From the NCBI RefSeq assembly GCF_000970455.1, contig NZ_LAJG01000022.1:186001-250000 (forward strand): 64,000 nucleotides of DNA. Reading direction: 5' to 3'. The translations under genes were made by a program, and so were the position numbers. Shown in pieces: positions 9,264 to 17,692 of this stretch. The notes beneath the pieces were generated by a model that had not been told where the DNA came from, did no database searches, and saw nothing but the letters and a program-made list of their open reading frames with translations. Positions within the stretch are counted from its first letter, which is position 1; each line of letters begins with the position of its first letter. This stretch comes from Devosia soli (lineage in GTDB: Bacteria > Pseudomonadota > Alphaproteobacteria > Rhizobiales > Devosiaceae).

Positions 9264-9563
9264 ATGATAAAGATGCTCCTCCCCCGCCTCGTTCTGTTCC
9301 GCAAGGAAATTGTGCAGCTCTGGAAGGCTTTTTGGGCTGCCGAGACCCCGCTCTATCTGAAGGCGGCGACGCTGTTTGTTGCCTTCTATCTCGTCAATCC
9401 GCTGGACATCATCCCGGACTTCATCCCCTTCGTGGGCTGGGTCGATGATATCGTTCTCGTCCCGCTCATGGTCAGCTGGATCGTCTCCCGCTTGCCTGTG
9501 CCGGCCCGCGTCTATGCTGGCAAATACGGCAATACCGTCGATGGGCGTGCTCGCCGGCTCTAA
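9264..9563 (+). CDS. YkvA family (DUF1232) membrane protein
   Basis: Small protein of about 99 residues with the DUF1232 signature: ETPLYLKAATLFVAFYLVNPLDIIPDFIPFVGWVDD contains the PxDxIPDxxPxxGxxDD pattern, and a second hydrophobic stretch VLVPLMVSWIVSRL follows. The function of the family is not established. ATG at 9264 is preceded by AAGG three bases upstream. ATG at 9243 and 9273 are in-frame alternatives, so the first residues are uncertain. It lies just after the broken esterase and ends at a strong bidirectional terminator. Confidence 0.85.
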   Translation: MIKMLLPRLVLFRKEIVQLWKAFWAAETPLYLKAATLFVAFYLVNPLDIIPDFIPFVGWVDDIVLVPLMVSWIVSRLPVPARVYAGKYGNTVDGRARRL

Positions 9564-9576
9564 TTTTTGAAAATAT

Positions 9577-9607
9577 GAAAAAGGCGTCCTGTCGGGCGCC
9601 TTTTTTG
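9577..9607. terminator. Bidirectional rho-independent terminator
   Basis: A nine-pair stem AAGGCGTCC / GGGCGCCTT (one G-U pair) with loop TGTC is flanked by an A run on the left and six T on the right. It separates the convergent ykvA-like gene and the ABC exporter and could serve both strands. Confidence 0.85.
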
Positions 9608-9609
9608 TT

Positions 9610-11508
9610 TTACGTGCTCGCCGCCTTTGCGTTGGCTTTTGCCACCAGCTCGTCCGGAATGTCGTCGAAGCTGGCATAGTTCATATTGTAAAGCCGCGAA
9701 TAAAGCCCACCCAGCTCCATGAGCTGGTCGTGGTTGCCCTCCTCGATCTTTTCCCCGTTCTGCAGGACGATGATCCGATCTGCGCCGCGAATGGTCGCGA
9801 GGCGGTGTGCAATCACAAGGCCGGTGCGGCCTTCGAGCAGGGTTTCGAGCGCCTTCTGGATTTGCCGCTCGGTGTAGGAGTCGATATTGGCCGTCGCTTC
9901 GTCGAGCACGAGGATCTTCGCGTCGGCGACCAGTGCACGGGCGAAACTGAGAAGCTGGCGTTGGCCCAGCGACAGATTGGAGCCGCGCTGTTCGAGCTTG
10001 CTGTCATAACCATCCGGCAGGCGTTCGATGAACTCATGCGCGCCCACCGCCTTAGCCGCTGCGATAACATCGTCGCGGGTTGCTGACGCCTTATTGTAAC
10101 GAATGTTCTCAAACACGGTGCCGGTGAAGAGAAATGGCTCCTGCAGCACCATGGCGACCTGCTCGCCCAGGCTTTCCTGAGTGACATTGCGTACGTCGTG
10201 CCCGCCCACCAGCACTGCGCCGCCCTGAACTTCGTAAAAGCGATGGACAAGCGCCATGGCGCTGGTTTTACCCGAACCCGTAGGCCCGACAAGTGCGACC
10301 GTTTCTCCAGGATTGACGCGGAAAGAGACATGCTTGAGCACCGGCCGATCGGGGTCGTAGCCGAAGACCACGTCGTTGAAGGCGACCGAGCCGTCCATGT
10401 CGCTTGTTAATTCCACCGCGCCCGGCTTGTCGGTGATGGTCACTGGCAGGTCGAGCACTTCGGTAATGCGGCGGCCAGAGGTCATGGCGCGTTGCATGAT
10501 CGAATATTGCATGGTCAGTGAGCGGATCGGATCGAAGAAACGCTGGATATAGAAAAGGAAGGCGACAATGACGCCGACCTGCAGCGAGCCGTTGAGCACC
10601 AGAGAACCACCGACGAGAACCACCGTGGCCATCGAGATGCCGGTGAGACTATCGACGATGGGCACCATGACCTGAGCGAATTTCGATCCGGTCAGCTGCG
10701 TTTCGAGGTTGTGATAGGCCTTATCATCATAAAGATCGAAATTGACCTTCTGCCGTTCCAGGTTCTGCACCGTCCGCACGCCATTGATGCCTTCGGCCAT
10801 GGCTCCGTTGGTCAGCGAATTGGTTTCGTGTGCCGCCCAGAAGGCGCGCTTGGCTGGCGGCAGCCAGAAGATGCGGACGATGAAAAGGATCGGCATGGTG
10901 ACGAGCGTCAGAAGTCCCAGCCATGGATCGAGCGTCAGCAAGACGACGACGATGCCGATCAGCAGCACGATGTCGCCCACGGAAATGACCGAGGTTTCGA
11001 GAAATTCCTGCATGGAATTGACGTCGCCCTGCAGGCGGCTCATCAGGCGGCCGACTTCGGTCTTGTCCATGAAACTGAGCGAGACACGCTGAAGCTGCGC
11101 GAACATGGCCCGGCGCATGTCGAAGAGCACATTTTCCGCGACCTCGCCCACTTGGGTTTCCTGCACATAGGAAGCGCCGAAATTGAGCAGCACAGCTATG
11201 GCAAAGGCGATAACCGCGGTGACGAGATTATTGGTATTGCCGCCTGCGACCATGCCGCCATCAATGGCCCAGCCGATAATGAGCGGGATGGAGAGCTGGG
11301 TGGCGGTAAAGACCAGCACCGCGCCAACCGACAGATAGATCTTGCGGCGATAAGGTTTTACGAAGGCCCAGATACGGCGCACGGTTTTCGGATCATAGGC
11401 CTTGCCGAAAACCTCTTCCTCGATCTTGTGACTACCGACGCTTGCGCGTGGCGGCCGCTGGCCCGGGAAACGGGCGCTGTCGCGTTCGTCGTCCTCGATC
11501 ACGCTCAT
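9610..11508 (-). CDS. ABC exporter half-transporter, subunit 2 (canonical Walker B)
   Basis: Fused membrane and ATPase chain of 632 residues. Six predicted membrane helices occupy about residues 55-340; the ATPase has Walker A GPTGSGKTS near residue 407, signature LSLGQRQ near 512 and Walker B ILVLDEATANID near 532, with the catalytic Glu present. The signature departs from LSGGQ (Leu for the first Gly). Its ATG overlaps the stop of the upstream half-transporter (ATGA), so the two are translationally coupled and probably form a heterodimer of the MsbA/LmrCD/TM287-288 kind. The exported substrate is not indicated by any neighbour. Antisense frames here are shadows. Confidence 0.93.
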   Translation of the reverse strand: MSVIEDDERDSARFPGQRPPRASVGSHKIEEEVFGKAYDPKTVRRIWAFVKPYRRKIYLSVGAVLVFTATQLSIPLIIGWAIDGGMVAGGNTNNLVTAVIAFAIAVLLNFGASYVQETQVGEVAENVLFDMRRAMFAQLQRVSLSFMDKTEVGRLMSRLQGDVNSMQEFLETSVISVGDIVLLIGIVVVLLTLDPWLGLLTLVTMPILFIVRIFWLPPAKRAFWAAHETNSLTNGAMAEGINGVRTVQNLERQKVNFDLYDDKAYHNLETQLTGSKFAQVMVPIVDSLTGISMATVVLVGGSLVLNGSLQVGVIVAFLFYIQRFFDPIRSLTMQYSIMQRAMTSGRRITEVLDLPVTITDKPGAVELTSDMDGSVAFNDVVFGYDPDRPVLKHVSFRVNPGETVALVGPTGSGKTSAMALVHRFYEVQGGAVLVGGHDVRNVTQESLGEQVAMVLQEPFLFTGTVFENIRYNKASATRDDVIAAAKAVGAHEFIERLPDGYDSKLEQRGSNLSLGQRQLLSFARALVADAKILVLDEATANIDSYTERQIQKALETLLEGRTGLVIAHRLATIRGADRIIVLQNGEKIEEGNHDQLMELGGLYSRLYNMNYASFDDIPDELVAKANAKAAST

Positions 11509-13367
11509 TGGGCAGCCTCCCCGATATCGATATCAACATCCTCGGTCGGCCGTGTCTGCAGATCATAAAGCGCCCGATAGCGTCCGCCTTGCGCGAGGAG
11601 TTCGGCATGGCTGCCGCGCTCGACGATTTTGCCATCTTCGAGGAAGAGGATGACATCGGCGTGCATGAGCGAAGAAAGCCGGTGGGCGATGATGATGGTC
11701 ACACGATCGTTGGCATAGGCCTTGATGGCTGCGCGGATCCGATGCTCGGTTCCCGCATCGATGGCAGCAGTCGAATCGTCGAATACCATCACCGCCGGCT
11801 GCAAAACGAGACTGCGCGCAATCGACAGGCGCTGGCGTTGGCCGCCCGAAAGCGAGACACCGCGTTCGCCCACCACGGTGTCGTATTCGGAGGGAAGCCC
11901 CATGATGTAGTTGTGGAGCTGGGCGCTCTCGGCCGCCCGCTCGATCTTTGTTTCCTTAGCCCACGGATCGCCATAGGCAATATTGTTCTCGATGGTTGTC
12001 GTGAAAAGGAACGAGTCTTGCTGCACGACGCCGACCTGGCGGCGCAAGGATTCAACCGTCACGTCGCGGACGTCCTGCCCGTCGATGGTGATGCGGCCAG
12101 ACGAGACATCGTAAAAACGTGGGATCAGGTGGGCGATGGTCGACTTGCCGCTCCCCGGCGCGCCGACGATACCGATGGTCTGACCCGCATGCCCTTCGAA
12201 GCTGACACCGGTCAATGTCGGATGCACTGCGCCGGTATAGGTGAAATGCACATCCTCGAAGCGCAGCGTGCCCTTGGTGACTTCGAGCGGCACGGCGCCT
12301 GGCTTGTCGACGATCTCTTCGGCCTCGTCGATGAAATCATAAAACCGCTGCCCGCAGGTATCGGCGCGCGCAAAGGAATTGACCATCAACCCCAGCTGCC
12401 GCACCGGCATCTGCAGGATGGTCATGAAGGTCAAAAAGCTCGCGAGCGTCCCGACCGTCATCTCGCCTGCGATCACCTTTGTCCCGCCAACCCAGAGCAC
12501 GAGCCCCATGGCGGCAAAGAATGAAAAGGTCATCATCGACGTGTTCTTGACGCGGATCATCACACGGTCATGGGCCAGAGCCAAGGCGGCTTCCGAGGCA
12601 GAATCGAACTTGTTGAGTTCAAATTTCTGGCTTGAGAACGCGCGAACGACACGGATGCCGCCAAGGTTCTCTTCCATCACGCGGGTGAGGGTCGAGAGCT
12701 TTTCCTGCAGCACGATCCAGGTGTGCCGCAGCGTCAGCTGCGCGACCGAGGAGCGCCAGGCGACAAATGGCACAAAGCTCAGGGCCAAGAGGCCCAGCAC
12801 CACATCTGTCGTCAGCAGCATATAGGCGCCAACACCGATCAGCACCGTCAGCAGTATCGTGCGCACAAGCCCTGTCGCAAAAAACATGCGGACGCCATCA
12901 AGATCCAAGAGACCAAGCGTGATCAAGTCACCCGAATGGACCCGGTCATGGTATGAATAGGAAAGCCGCTGCACCTTGTCGTAGAACGCGAGGCGCAGCT
13001 CATAGCCGACATGGTGCCCCACCGATTCCGAGAAATAGTTCTGGACGAGGGTGAAAAAGCCGCGCGCCACAGAAACCATCAGCAATGTCGCTGCGCTCCA
13101 GAGGAGGGCCTGCTGGGCCCCGTCTGCCGCGACGCTCAAAACATTCTGTGCCTGATCGACAGCATGCCCCAAAAGGCGTGGGATCATCAGCTGCAGCACT
13201 GAAGCAATGATGGTTGCGCCGATGGCGAGACTCGCCTGCCAATAGTGCCGCAGCGAGAAGATCGTGATCCGCACCAATGGGTTCCGGCCCTTGCCGTCAT
13301 GGACGGCGGCGACATGAACCCGCGCATCGCCGCGTGAACGGGCGCGGCCAGCCTTTAGGGTAGGCAA
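11505..13367 (-). CDS. ABC exporter half-transporter, subunit 1 (degenerate Walker B)
   Basis: Fused membrane and ATPase chain of up to 620 residues. Six helices fall within about residues 35-325; Walker A is GAPGSGKST near 400, signature LSGGQRQ near 506, and Walker B reads VMVFDDSTAAID, so the catalytic Glu is replaced by Asp. With the partner's LSLGQ signature this places both unusual residues in the same composite ATP site, the pattern of heterodimeric exporters with one non-hydrolytic site. The first codon is uncertain: TTG at 13367 opens the frame without a clear ribosome site, and GTG at 13274 (then RITIFSLRHYW) is a plausible shorter start. Confidence 0.9.
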   Translation of the reverse strand: MPTLKAGRARSRGDARVHVAAVHDGKGRNPLVRITIFSLRHYWQASLAIGATIIASVLQLMIPRLLGHAVDQAQNVLSVAADGAQQALLWSAATLLMVSVARGFFTLVQNYFSESVGHHVGYELRLAFYDKVQRLSYSYHDRVHSGDLITLGLLDLDGVRMFFATGLVRTILLTVLIGVGAYMLLTTDVVLGLLALSFVPFVAWRSSVAQLTLRHTWIVLQEKLSTLTRVMEENLGGIRVVRAFSSQKFELNKFDSASEAALALAHDRVMIRVKNTSMMTFSFFAAMGLVLWVGGTKVIAGEMTVGTLASFLTFMTILQMPVRQLGLMVNSFARADTCGQRFYDFIDEAEEIVDKPGAVPLEVTKGTLRFEDVHFTYTGAVHPTLTGVSFEGHAGQTIGIVGAPGSGKSTIAHLIPRFYDVSSGRITIDGQDVRDVTVESLRRQVGVVQQDSFLFTTTIENNIAYGDPWAKETKIERAAESAQLHNYIMGLPSEYDTVVGERGVSLSGGQRQRLSIARSLVLQPAVMVFDDSTAAIDAGTEHRIRAAIKAYANDRVTIIIAHRLSSLMHADVILFLEDGKIVERGSHAELLAQGGRYRALYDLQTRPTEDVDIDIGEAAQ

Positions 13368-13485
13368 GACAGTATCCAGACATCAAAAATGTGGGACCCG
13401 AAGGGGTGGCGGGAAGAACCGTCGGCCAGCGATCGGGCAAATCAAAGCCCGCCTATAAAATGCGCATTGCGCCTACCATTCAAGG

Positions 13486-13510
13486 TGCAACTTGCGCAAT
13501 TTTTGCAACT
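13486..13510. promoter_or_regulatory. Possible operator: paired TGCAACT boxes upstream of the ABC exporter
   Basis: TGCAACT occurs at 13486-13492 and again at 13504-13510, 18 bases apart, with the palindrome TTGCGCAA between them. The region lies between tyrC and the first ABC gene and has no coding frame. It may be a regulator site for the exporter. Support is the repeat pattern only. Confidence 0.25.
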
Positions 13511-13529
13511 TTTGACGTCATATTAGCGA

Positions 13530-14501
13530 TTAGGCGTCATCCCCGCCGCCGTGCTCACGCACGAAGGTCACAGTTGGCTCCGGCGGTGCTTCGTGCGGGC
13601 GGCCAAAATCGGGGGCGGTCGTTTCCTGGCCGGCATCGATGATCGAGCGACGAATGGCACGCGTGCGGGTAAACATCGCTTCCAAGGACGCACCGTCACC
13701 AGTGCGGACAGCGCGCTGCAACACCGACAAATCTTCAAGGAAGCGCCCGAGCATCTCGAGGACGGCATCGCGATTGGTCAGAAACACGTCGCGCCACATG
13801 ACCGGATCGGAGGCGGCGATACGCGTAAAGTCACGGAAACCCGAGGCTGAGAACTTGATGACTTCGGACTGGGTCGCGGTTTCAAGGTCTGCGACGGTGC
13901 CGACGATGTTGTAGGCGACAAGATGCGGAATGTGGCTCGTGATGGCGAGCACCATGTCGTGGTGCGCCGCATCCATGCTCTCGACCTTCGAGCCCATGGC
14001 GCGCCAGAAGGCAGCGAGTTTCTCGGTCTTGTCTGCGGGCACGTCGGCTCCGGGTGTCAGCACGCACCAGCGGCCGGCGAAAAGTTCGGCAAAGCCGGCG
14101 GAGGGGCCGGAATGCTCGGTGCCGGCGATTGGGTGGCCAGGGATGAAATAGACTGTCTTCGGCAGGTGGGGTGCCACGACCTTTACCACATGCTCCTTGA
14201 CCGAGCCGACGTCGGAAATGATGGCGCCGGGTTCCAGCACGGGGCCGATGATGCGGGCCAGCGCGTCGTAGGCACCCACTGGCGCGCAGAGAATGACGAG
14301 GTCGGCGCCGCGCACGGCTTCAGCCGCATCGAGCGTATAGATATCGCCGAGCTTGAGGTCTCGCGCTTCGTCGAGCGTTTCCTGGCGCCTTGTGGCGATG
14401 GCGATGACATCGACGAGGCCCTGGCGCCGCGCGGCAAGGGCGATGGACGATCCGATCAGCCCGATGCCGATCAGCGCAAGCTTGCGAAAATGGGCGCTCA
14501 T
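13530..14501 (-). CDS. tyrC: Prephenate/arogenate dehydrogenase
   Basis: NAD(P)-dependent enzyme of tyrosine synthesis, 323 residues, which oxidatively decarboxylates prephenate or arogenate. The N-terminal Rossmann fold shows LIGIGLIGSSIALAARR; the catalytic region shows GHPIAGTEHSGP and later SHIPHLVAYNIV with the conserved His, then SASGFRDFTRIAASDPVMW. No ACT or chorismate mutase domain is fused, so it is the stand-alone alphaproteobacterial type. The ATG overlaps the hisC stop by four bases, and the hisC-tyrC pairing is common in Rhizobiales. Choice between prephenate and arogenate cannot be made from the sequence. Confidence 0.92.
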   Translation of the reverse strand: MSAHFRKLALIGIGLIGSSIALAARRQGLVDVIAIATRRQETLDEARDLKLGDIYTLDAAEAVRGADLVILCAPVGAYDALARIIGPVLEPGAIISDVGSVKEHVVKVVAPHLPKTVYFIPGHPIAGTEHSGPSAGFAELFAGRWCVLTPGADVPADKTEKLAAFWRAMGSKVESMDAAHHDMVLAITSHIPHLVAYNIVGTVADLETATQSEVIKFSASGFRDFTRIAASDPVMWRDVFLTNRDAVLEMLGRFLEDLSVLQRAVRTGDGASLEAMFTRTRAIRRSIIDAGQETTAPDFGRPHEAPPEPTVTFVREHGGGDDA

Positions 14502-15592
14502 TGGGCGGCTTCCATCGATTTGAGGATTCTTGCAACGCCTCGCATCGCCTCTTCCGAGCCGATGGAGATGCGAAGGCCGTTGTGGATGTCGTAGGACTGG
14601 CCGACTTCACGCACGACATAGCCACCGGCCAGCAGCGTACCGAAAGCGCGTGCAGCGGTTTCGGCATCGGGGAAAAGCACAAGGATGAAATTGGCCTGGC
14701 TGGGCAAGACGCGCATCGCGTTGCCATCAAGCTCGGCTGTCAGCCATTGGCGCCACTTGGCATTATGGGCGCGCAGCTTGTCGGTGAACTCCACATCCCG
14801 CGTTGCGGCAGCCCCGGCCAATTGCGCGGGTAAATTGACGTTAAACGGCCCGCGGATACGATTGAGCGCGTCGATGATGTGCTCCGGACCAACCATCCAG
14901 CCGATCCGCGCGGCGGCAAGGCCCATCTTGGAAAAGGTGCGGACCATGACCACGTTCTCAGCTTCGCCGACGAGGTCAAGGCCGACCGAATAATCGGCGG
15001 CGGTGACATATTCGGCATAGGCGCTGTCGATGACGAGGAGGATATCCGGACGCAAGGCCGCGTGAAGGCGCCGTACGTCCTTATCCGAAAGGTAGGTGCC
15101 TGTCGGATTGTTCGGATTGGCCAGCCAGATGATCTTGGTGCGTTCGGTGATGGCGGCGAGAATGGCGTCGACATCGGCGGTGTAATCGTCTTCATCGACC
15201 ATGACGATCTTTGCGCCGGTGGCCATGGTGATGATCGGATAGACCGAAAAGCCGAAGCGGTTCATCACCGCCTCATCGCCCTTGCCGAGATATGTCTGAG
15301 CCAAAAGGTGCAAGAGGTCGTCCGAACCATTGCCGCAAATGATCCGGACCGGATCGACGCCATGCACTTCACCCAAGGCGTCGCGCAGGATGCGGGAAGA
15401 GCCCTCCGGATAAATCTCGAGATGCTCGGCAGCGCTCGCAAAGGCGGCGATGGCCTTCGAGCTGGCGCCAAGTGGTGATTCATTGGCTGAAAGCTTGACC
15501 ACCTTGCTGCCGGGCGCGCCAGATTTGCCAGGAAGATAGGGGGCAATGTCCAAGATTCCGGGCTGCGGGGTGGGGCGGATAGGATCGGTCAT
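14498..15592 (-). CDS. hisC: Histidinol-phosphate aminotransferase
   Basis: PLP-dependent class I/II aminotransferase of 364 residues. In histidine synthesis it interconverts imidazole acetol phosphate and histidinol phosphate; homologues paired with tyrC can also act on aromatic keto acids. Visible features are KLSANESPLGAS, EIYPEGSS, the PLP-contacting WLANPNNPTGTYLS, DSAYAEYV, and the Schiff-base lysine in RTFSKMGLAAARIGW. It is the upstream gene of a two-gene operon with tyrC, joined by ATGA. Whether the main role is histidine or aromatic synthesis depends on whether a second hisC exists elsewhere. Confidence 0.93.
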   Translation of the reverse strand: MTDPIRPTPQPGILDIAPYLPGKSGAPGSKVVKLSANESPLGASSKAIAAFASAAEHLEIYPEGSSRILRDALGEVHGVDPVRIICGNGSDDLLHLLAQTYLGKGDEAVMNRFGFSVYPIITMATGAKIVMVDEDDYTADVDAILAAITERTKIIWLANPNNPTGTYLSDKDVRRLHAALRPDILLVIDSAYAEYVTAADYSVGLDLVGEAENVVMVRTFSKMGLAAARIGWMVGPEHIIDALNRIRGPFNVNLPAQLAGAAATRDVEFTDKLRAHNAKWRQWLTAELDGNAMRVLPSQANFILVLFPDAETAARAFGTLLAGGYVVREVGQSYDIHNGLRISIGSEEAMRGVARILKSMEAAQ

Positions 15593-15669
15593 GGCGCACT
15601 TTGATGACGGGCGGGAAAGGCCGCGCGGACCATATGCAAAAGGGGTGTGAAAGGCAAAGCCTCTCTCGC

Positions 15670-16404
15670 TCAGGAGCCTGAGCGCGCCGTTGCCGGCGCC
15701 ATGCCGGGAAGGCGGACATAGCGCTCGGCGCGCTTGCGACGGGGGACCGCCGGAAACGCTTCCTTGCGGGCTCGAACGCAGATCACGCCGCTCATCGCCG
15801 GGCCGAAGAGGCGGCCGACACGTTCGAAAAAGCGTGCCGAGCGCAGGACGAGGGAAGACTGCATCGGCGGCATGAACAGTCCATCTCGCCAGGCTTCGGG
15901 CACGAAAGAATGGTCGCGGAGAAGCTTTTCAAGCTGGCCGCCGGAATAGGGATTGCCCTGACCGAAAGGGGTGGCGTCACGCTGGGCCCAGATGCCACGC
16001 CGCCGTGGCACGACGATGATCAGGTGGCCATTTGGTGCCGTGACGCGCCAGAGTTCGCGCATTAGTTCCTCGGCGTCAGACACATGTTCGAGCGCATGCA
16101 CAGCGATGGTCAGATCAACGGCGGCGTCGGTCAGCGGCATTTCGAGCGGATCGCAGAGCACGGTGTGAGACGGGCCTTCGCGCGGCCACGCGGAAGCGCC
16201 CTGGCGCTCCGGCATCAGCGCCAAGACCCGTTCTGCCGGCTTCAGTGCGAAGCGCATATAAGGGGTGGCAAAGCCTAGGCCCAGGATGCGCTTGCCCTTA
16301 ACGTCGCCAGCGAGGGAAATGATCTGCTCACGCACGAGGGCGCGGGAAATGCGCCCGAGGGGCGATCGATAATATTCGATCAGGCGGCCTACATCGCTGG
16401 TCAT
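15670..16404 (-). CDS. Class I SAM-dependent methyltransferase (Methyltransf_11 type)
   Basis: Protein of 244 residues. The core has a variant motif I (RILGLGFATPYMRF), a motif IV region TIAVHALEHVSDAEELMRELWRV and a post-motif LIIVVPRRRGIWA, followed by about 90 residues ending in a basic, alanine-rich tail. The substrate is unknown. It sits divergently from gloB, an arrangement I recall in several Rhizobiales, so a glyoxalase-linked role is possible but unproven. ATG at 16404 is chosen; a TTG two codons upstream is in frame. Confidence 0.8.
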   Translation of the reverse strand: MTSDVGRLIEYYRSPLGRISRALVREQIISLAGDVKGKRILGLGFATPYMRFALKPAERVLALMPERQGASAWPREGPSHTVLCDPLEMPLTDAAVDLTIAVHALEHVSDAEELMRELWRVTAPNGHLIIVVPRRRGIWAQRDATPFGQGNPYSGGQLEKLLRDHSFVPEAWRDGLFMPPMQSSLVLRSARFFERVGRLFGPAMSGVICVRARKEAFPAVPRRKRAERYVRLPGMAPATARSGS

Positions 16405-16522
16405 GGACAAACTCTAGCCAAGGATCGGTGGAGTTGTCCAACCCTGCGGTTGTCATCTCGGAGCCGCAGCCCTACCTTTCAAGGTCAGTTCAACAACATC
16501 GACCAAACCCGAGGAGCCGGCT

Positions 16523-17290
16523 ATGGCATTGATCGTGGATGTCTTTTCCGCCCGCAGCGATAATTTCGGCTACCTGCTGCATGACGAGTCAACCGGCCGC
16601 ACGGCGGCGCTCGATGCGCCGGAGGCCAATGCGATCGAGGATGCGCTGATCCGCACCGGCTGGACGCTGTCGGATATCTTTATCACCCATCACCATGTCG
16701 ACCATGTGGAAGGGATTGCCCAACTCAAGGCGGCGTTTGGCTGCCGGGTGGTCGGGCCGCGGGCGGAGGCGGACAAGATCGAGGGGCTCGATGTGCTGGT
16801 TGGGGACGGGGATAAGGTCGAGCTGGGTGAAACGCGTTTCGACGTCATTGCAACGCCCGGTCACACACTTGGGCATATCGTCTACTTCGAACCCATTGGA
16901 AAACATCTCTTTTCTGCCGATGCGCTGTTTTCGCTCGGGGTGGGACGGATGTTCGAGGGGACGCCGGGACCGATGTGGGAGGGGGTGAAGAAGCTCCGCG
17001 CGCTGCCCGACGATACGCTGGTTTATTGCGGCCACGAATATACCGAAAGCAATGCGCGCTTTGCACTCAGCATCGACCCGCACAATCGGGCGCTGCAGCA
17101 GCGCGCCGATGTCGTTAAGTCCTTGCGGCAAGGGGGAAAACCGACGATTCCGTTCGAGCTCGGCGAGGACAAGCGGGCTAATCCCTTCCTGCGTGCCGAC
17201 GCGCCGGAACTAGCCCGGCATTATGGTCTCGAGGGCAAAGACCCCGCCGAAGTTTTTGCCGCCATCCGCAAGGGAAAGGACAATTTCTGA
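16523..17290 (+). CDS. gloB: Hydroxyacylglutathione hydrolase (glyoxalase II)
   Basis: Metallo-beta-lactamase-fold hydrolase of 255 residues which splits S-D-lactoylglutathione into lactate and glutathione, completing methylglyoxal detoxification in the cytosol. The dinuclear metal motif is THHHVDHVEG; further ligands are in ATPGHTLGHIVY, LFSADALFSLGVGRMFEG and YCGHEYTESNARFA. The C-terminal HAGH domain ends in RKGKDNF, with conserved ANPFLRAD. Length and all domains are standard. ATG at 16523 follows GAGGAGCCGGCT, a good ribosome site. Confidence 0.95.
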   Translation: MALIVDVFSARSDNFGYLLHDESTGRTAALDAPEANAIEDALIRTGWTLSDIFITHHHVDHVEGIAQLKAAFGCRVVGPRAEADKIEGLDVLVGDGDKVELGETRFDVIATPGHTLGHIVYFEPIGKHLFSADALFSLGVGRMFEGTPGPMWEGVKKLRALPDDTLVYCGHEYTESNARFALSIDPHNRALQQRADVVKSLRQGGKPTIPFELGEDKRANPFLRADAPELARHYGLEGKDPAEVFAAIRKGKDNF

Positions 17291-17310
17291 GGTTTGGGGA
17301 TCGTAATCTG

Positions 17311-17326
17311 TTAACAATCCGTTAAC
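17311..17326 (+). promoter_or_regulatory. CtrA-binding site (TTAA-N7-TTAAC)
   Basis: TTAACAATCCGTTAAC matches the full CtrA consensus TTAA-N7-TTAAC and is embedded in the perfect inverted repeat TGTTAAC-N5-GTTAACA (17309-17327). It lies about 95 bases upstream of the small gene at 17421 and downstream of gloB, so the small gene is the likely target. Confidence 0.65.
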
Positions 17327-17359
17327 ATCTGGCACGCCGTTTGCTCCTTAAGGGGCATG

Positions 17360-17396
17360 GGGCCGTCAATTCGTCTCAAAACGAGACGGGCGGCCC
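17360..17396 (+). promoter_or_regulatory. Nested hairpin in the leader of the 17421 gene
   Basis: Outer arms GGGCCG / CGGCCC enclose an inner hairpin CGTCTC-AAAAC-GAGACG. No T run follows, so it is not a terminator. It ends eight bases before the AGGG ribosome site of the small gene and could modulate translation or mRNA stability. Confidence 0.45.
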
Positions 17397-17420
17397 GAAA
17401 CGGAACAGGGAATGCCAGAT

Positions 17421-17657
17421 ATGACCGATCGCGAAACAGCTCGTCCCGGCCTGCCCATCCGCATCGACATTTCGCGTGAACAGTCGTCGCTCCCGCGCTT
17501 TGCGCCGACTGCCGCCTTCGTGAGCCAGCTTATCGTCGGACGCGCGGCGCCAGTGGCACAGCGGCGGCCGATCAATGCGGTCGGTGCCTATCGCCAGAGC
17601 GCGACGAGTGCGGTTCGTCGCATGCCGGAAGGCTATCGCAAGACGGTCGTCGCCTGA
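17421..17657 (+). CDS. Small conserved-looking protein of unknown function, CtrA-linked
   Basis: Protein of 78 residues, basic and soluble by composition, with APTAAFVSQLIVGRA in the middle and a C-terminal tract AYRQSATSAVRRMPEGYRKTVV. Small proteins with this FVxQLI...YR...PxGYR pattern occur in Rhizobiales as far as I recall, but I know of no assigned function. ATG at 17421 has AGGG at good spacing; ATG at 17412 sits directly on the ribosome site and is less likely. The gene stands alone between a CtrA box with a structured leader and its own terminator, which argues that it is real and cell-cycle regulated. Confidence 0.75.
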   Translation: MTDRETARPGLPIRIDISREQSSLPRFAPTAAFVSQLIVGRAAPVAQRRPINAVGAYRQSATSAVRRMPEGYRKTVVA

Positions 17658-17663
17658 AATCAA

Positions 17664-17692
17664 TCCCCGCCCCAAAAGCGGGGAATTTTGTT
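17664..17692. terminator. Rho-independent terminator between convergent genes
   Basis: Stem TCCCCGC / GCGGGGA with loop CCCAAAA is followed by ATTTTGTTT. It ends the small gene at 17421. The opposite-strand gene stops directly beside it at 17693. Confidence 0.75.

Noticed and set aside
10711..11568. 285-codon plus-strand frame over the ABC exporter
   Set aside because: It lies entirely opposite the membrane domain of the exporter; its His/Asp/Gln-rich composition is that of an antisense shadow of hydrophobic codons.
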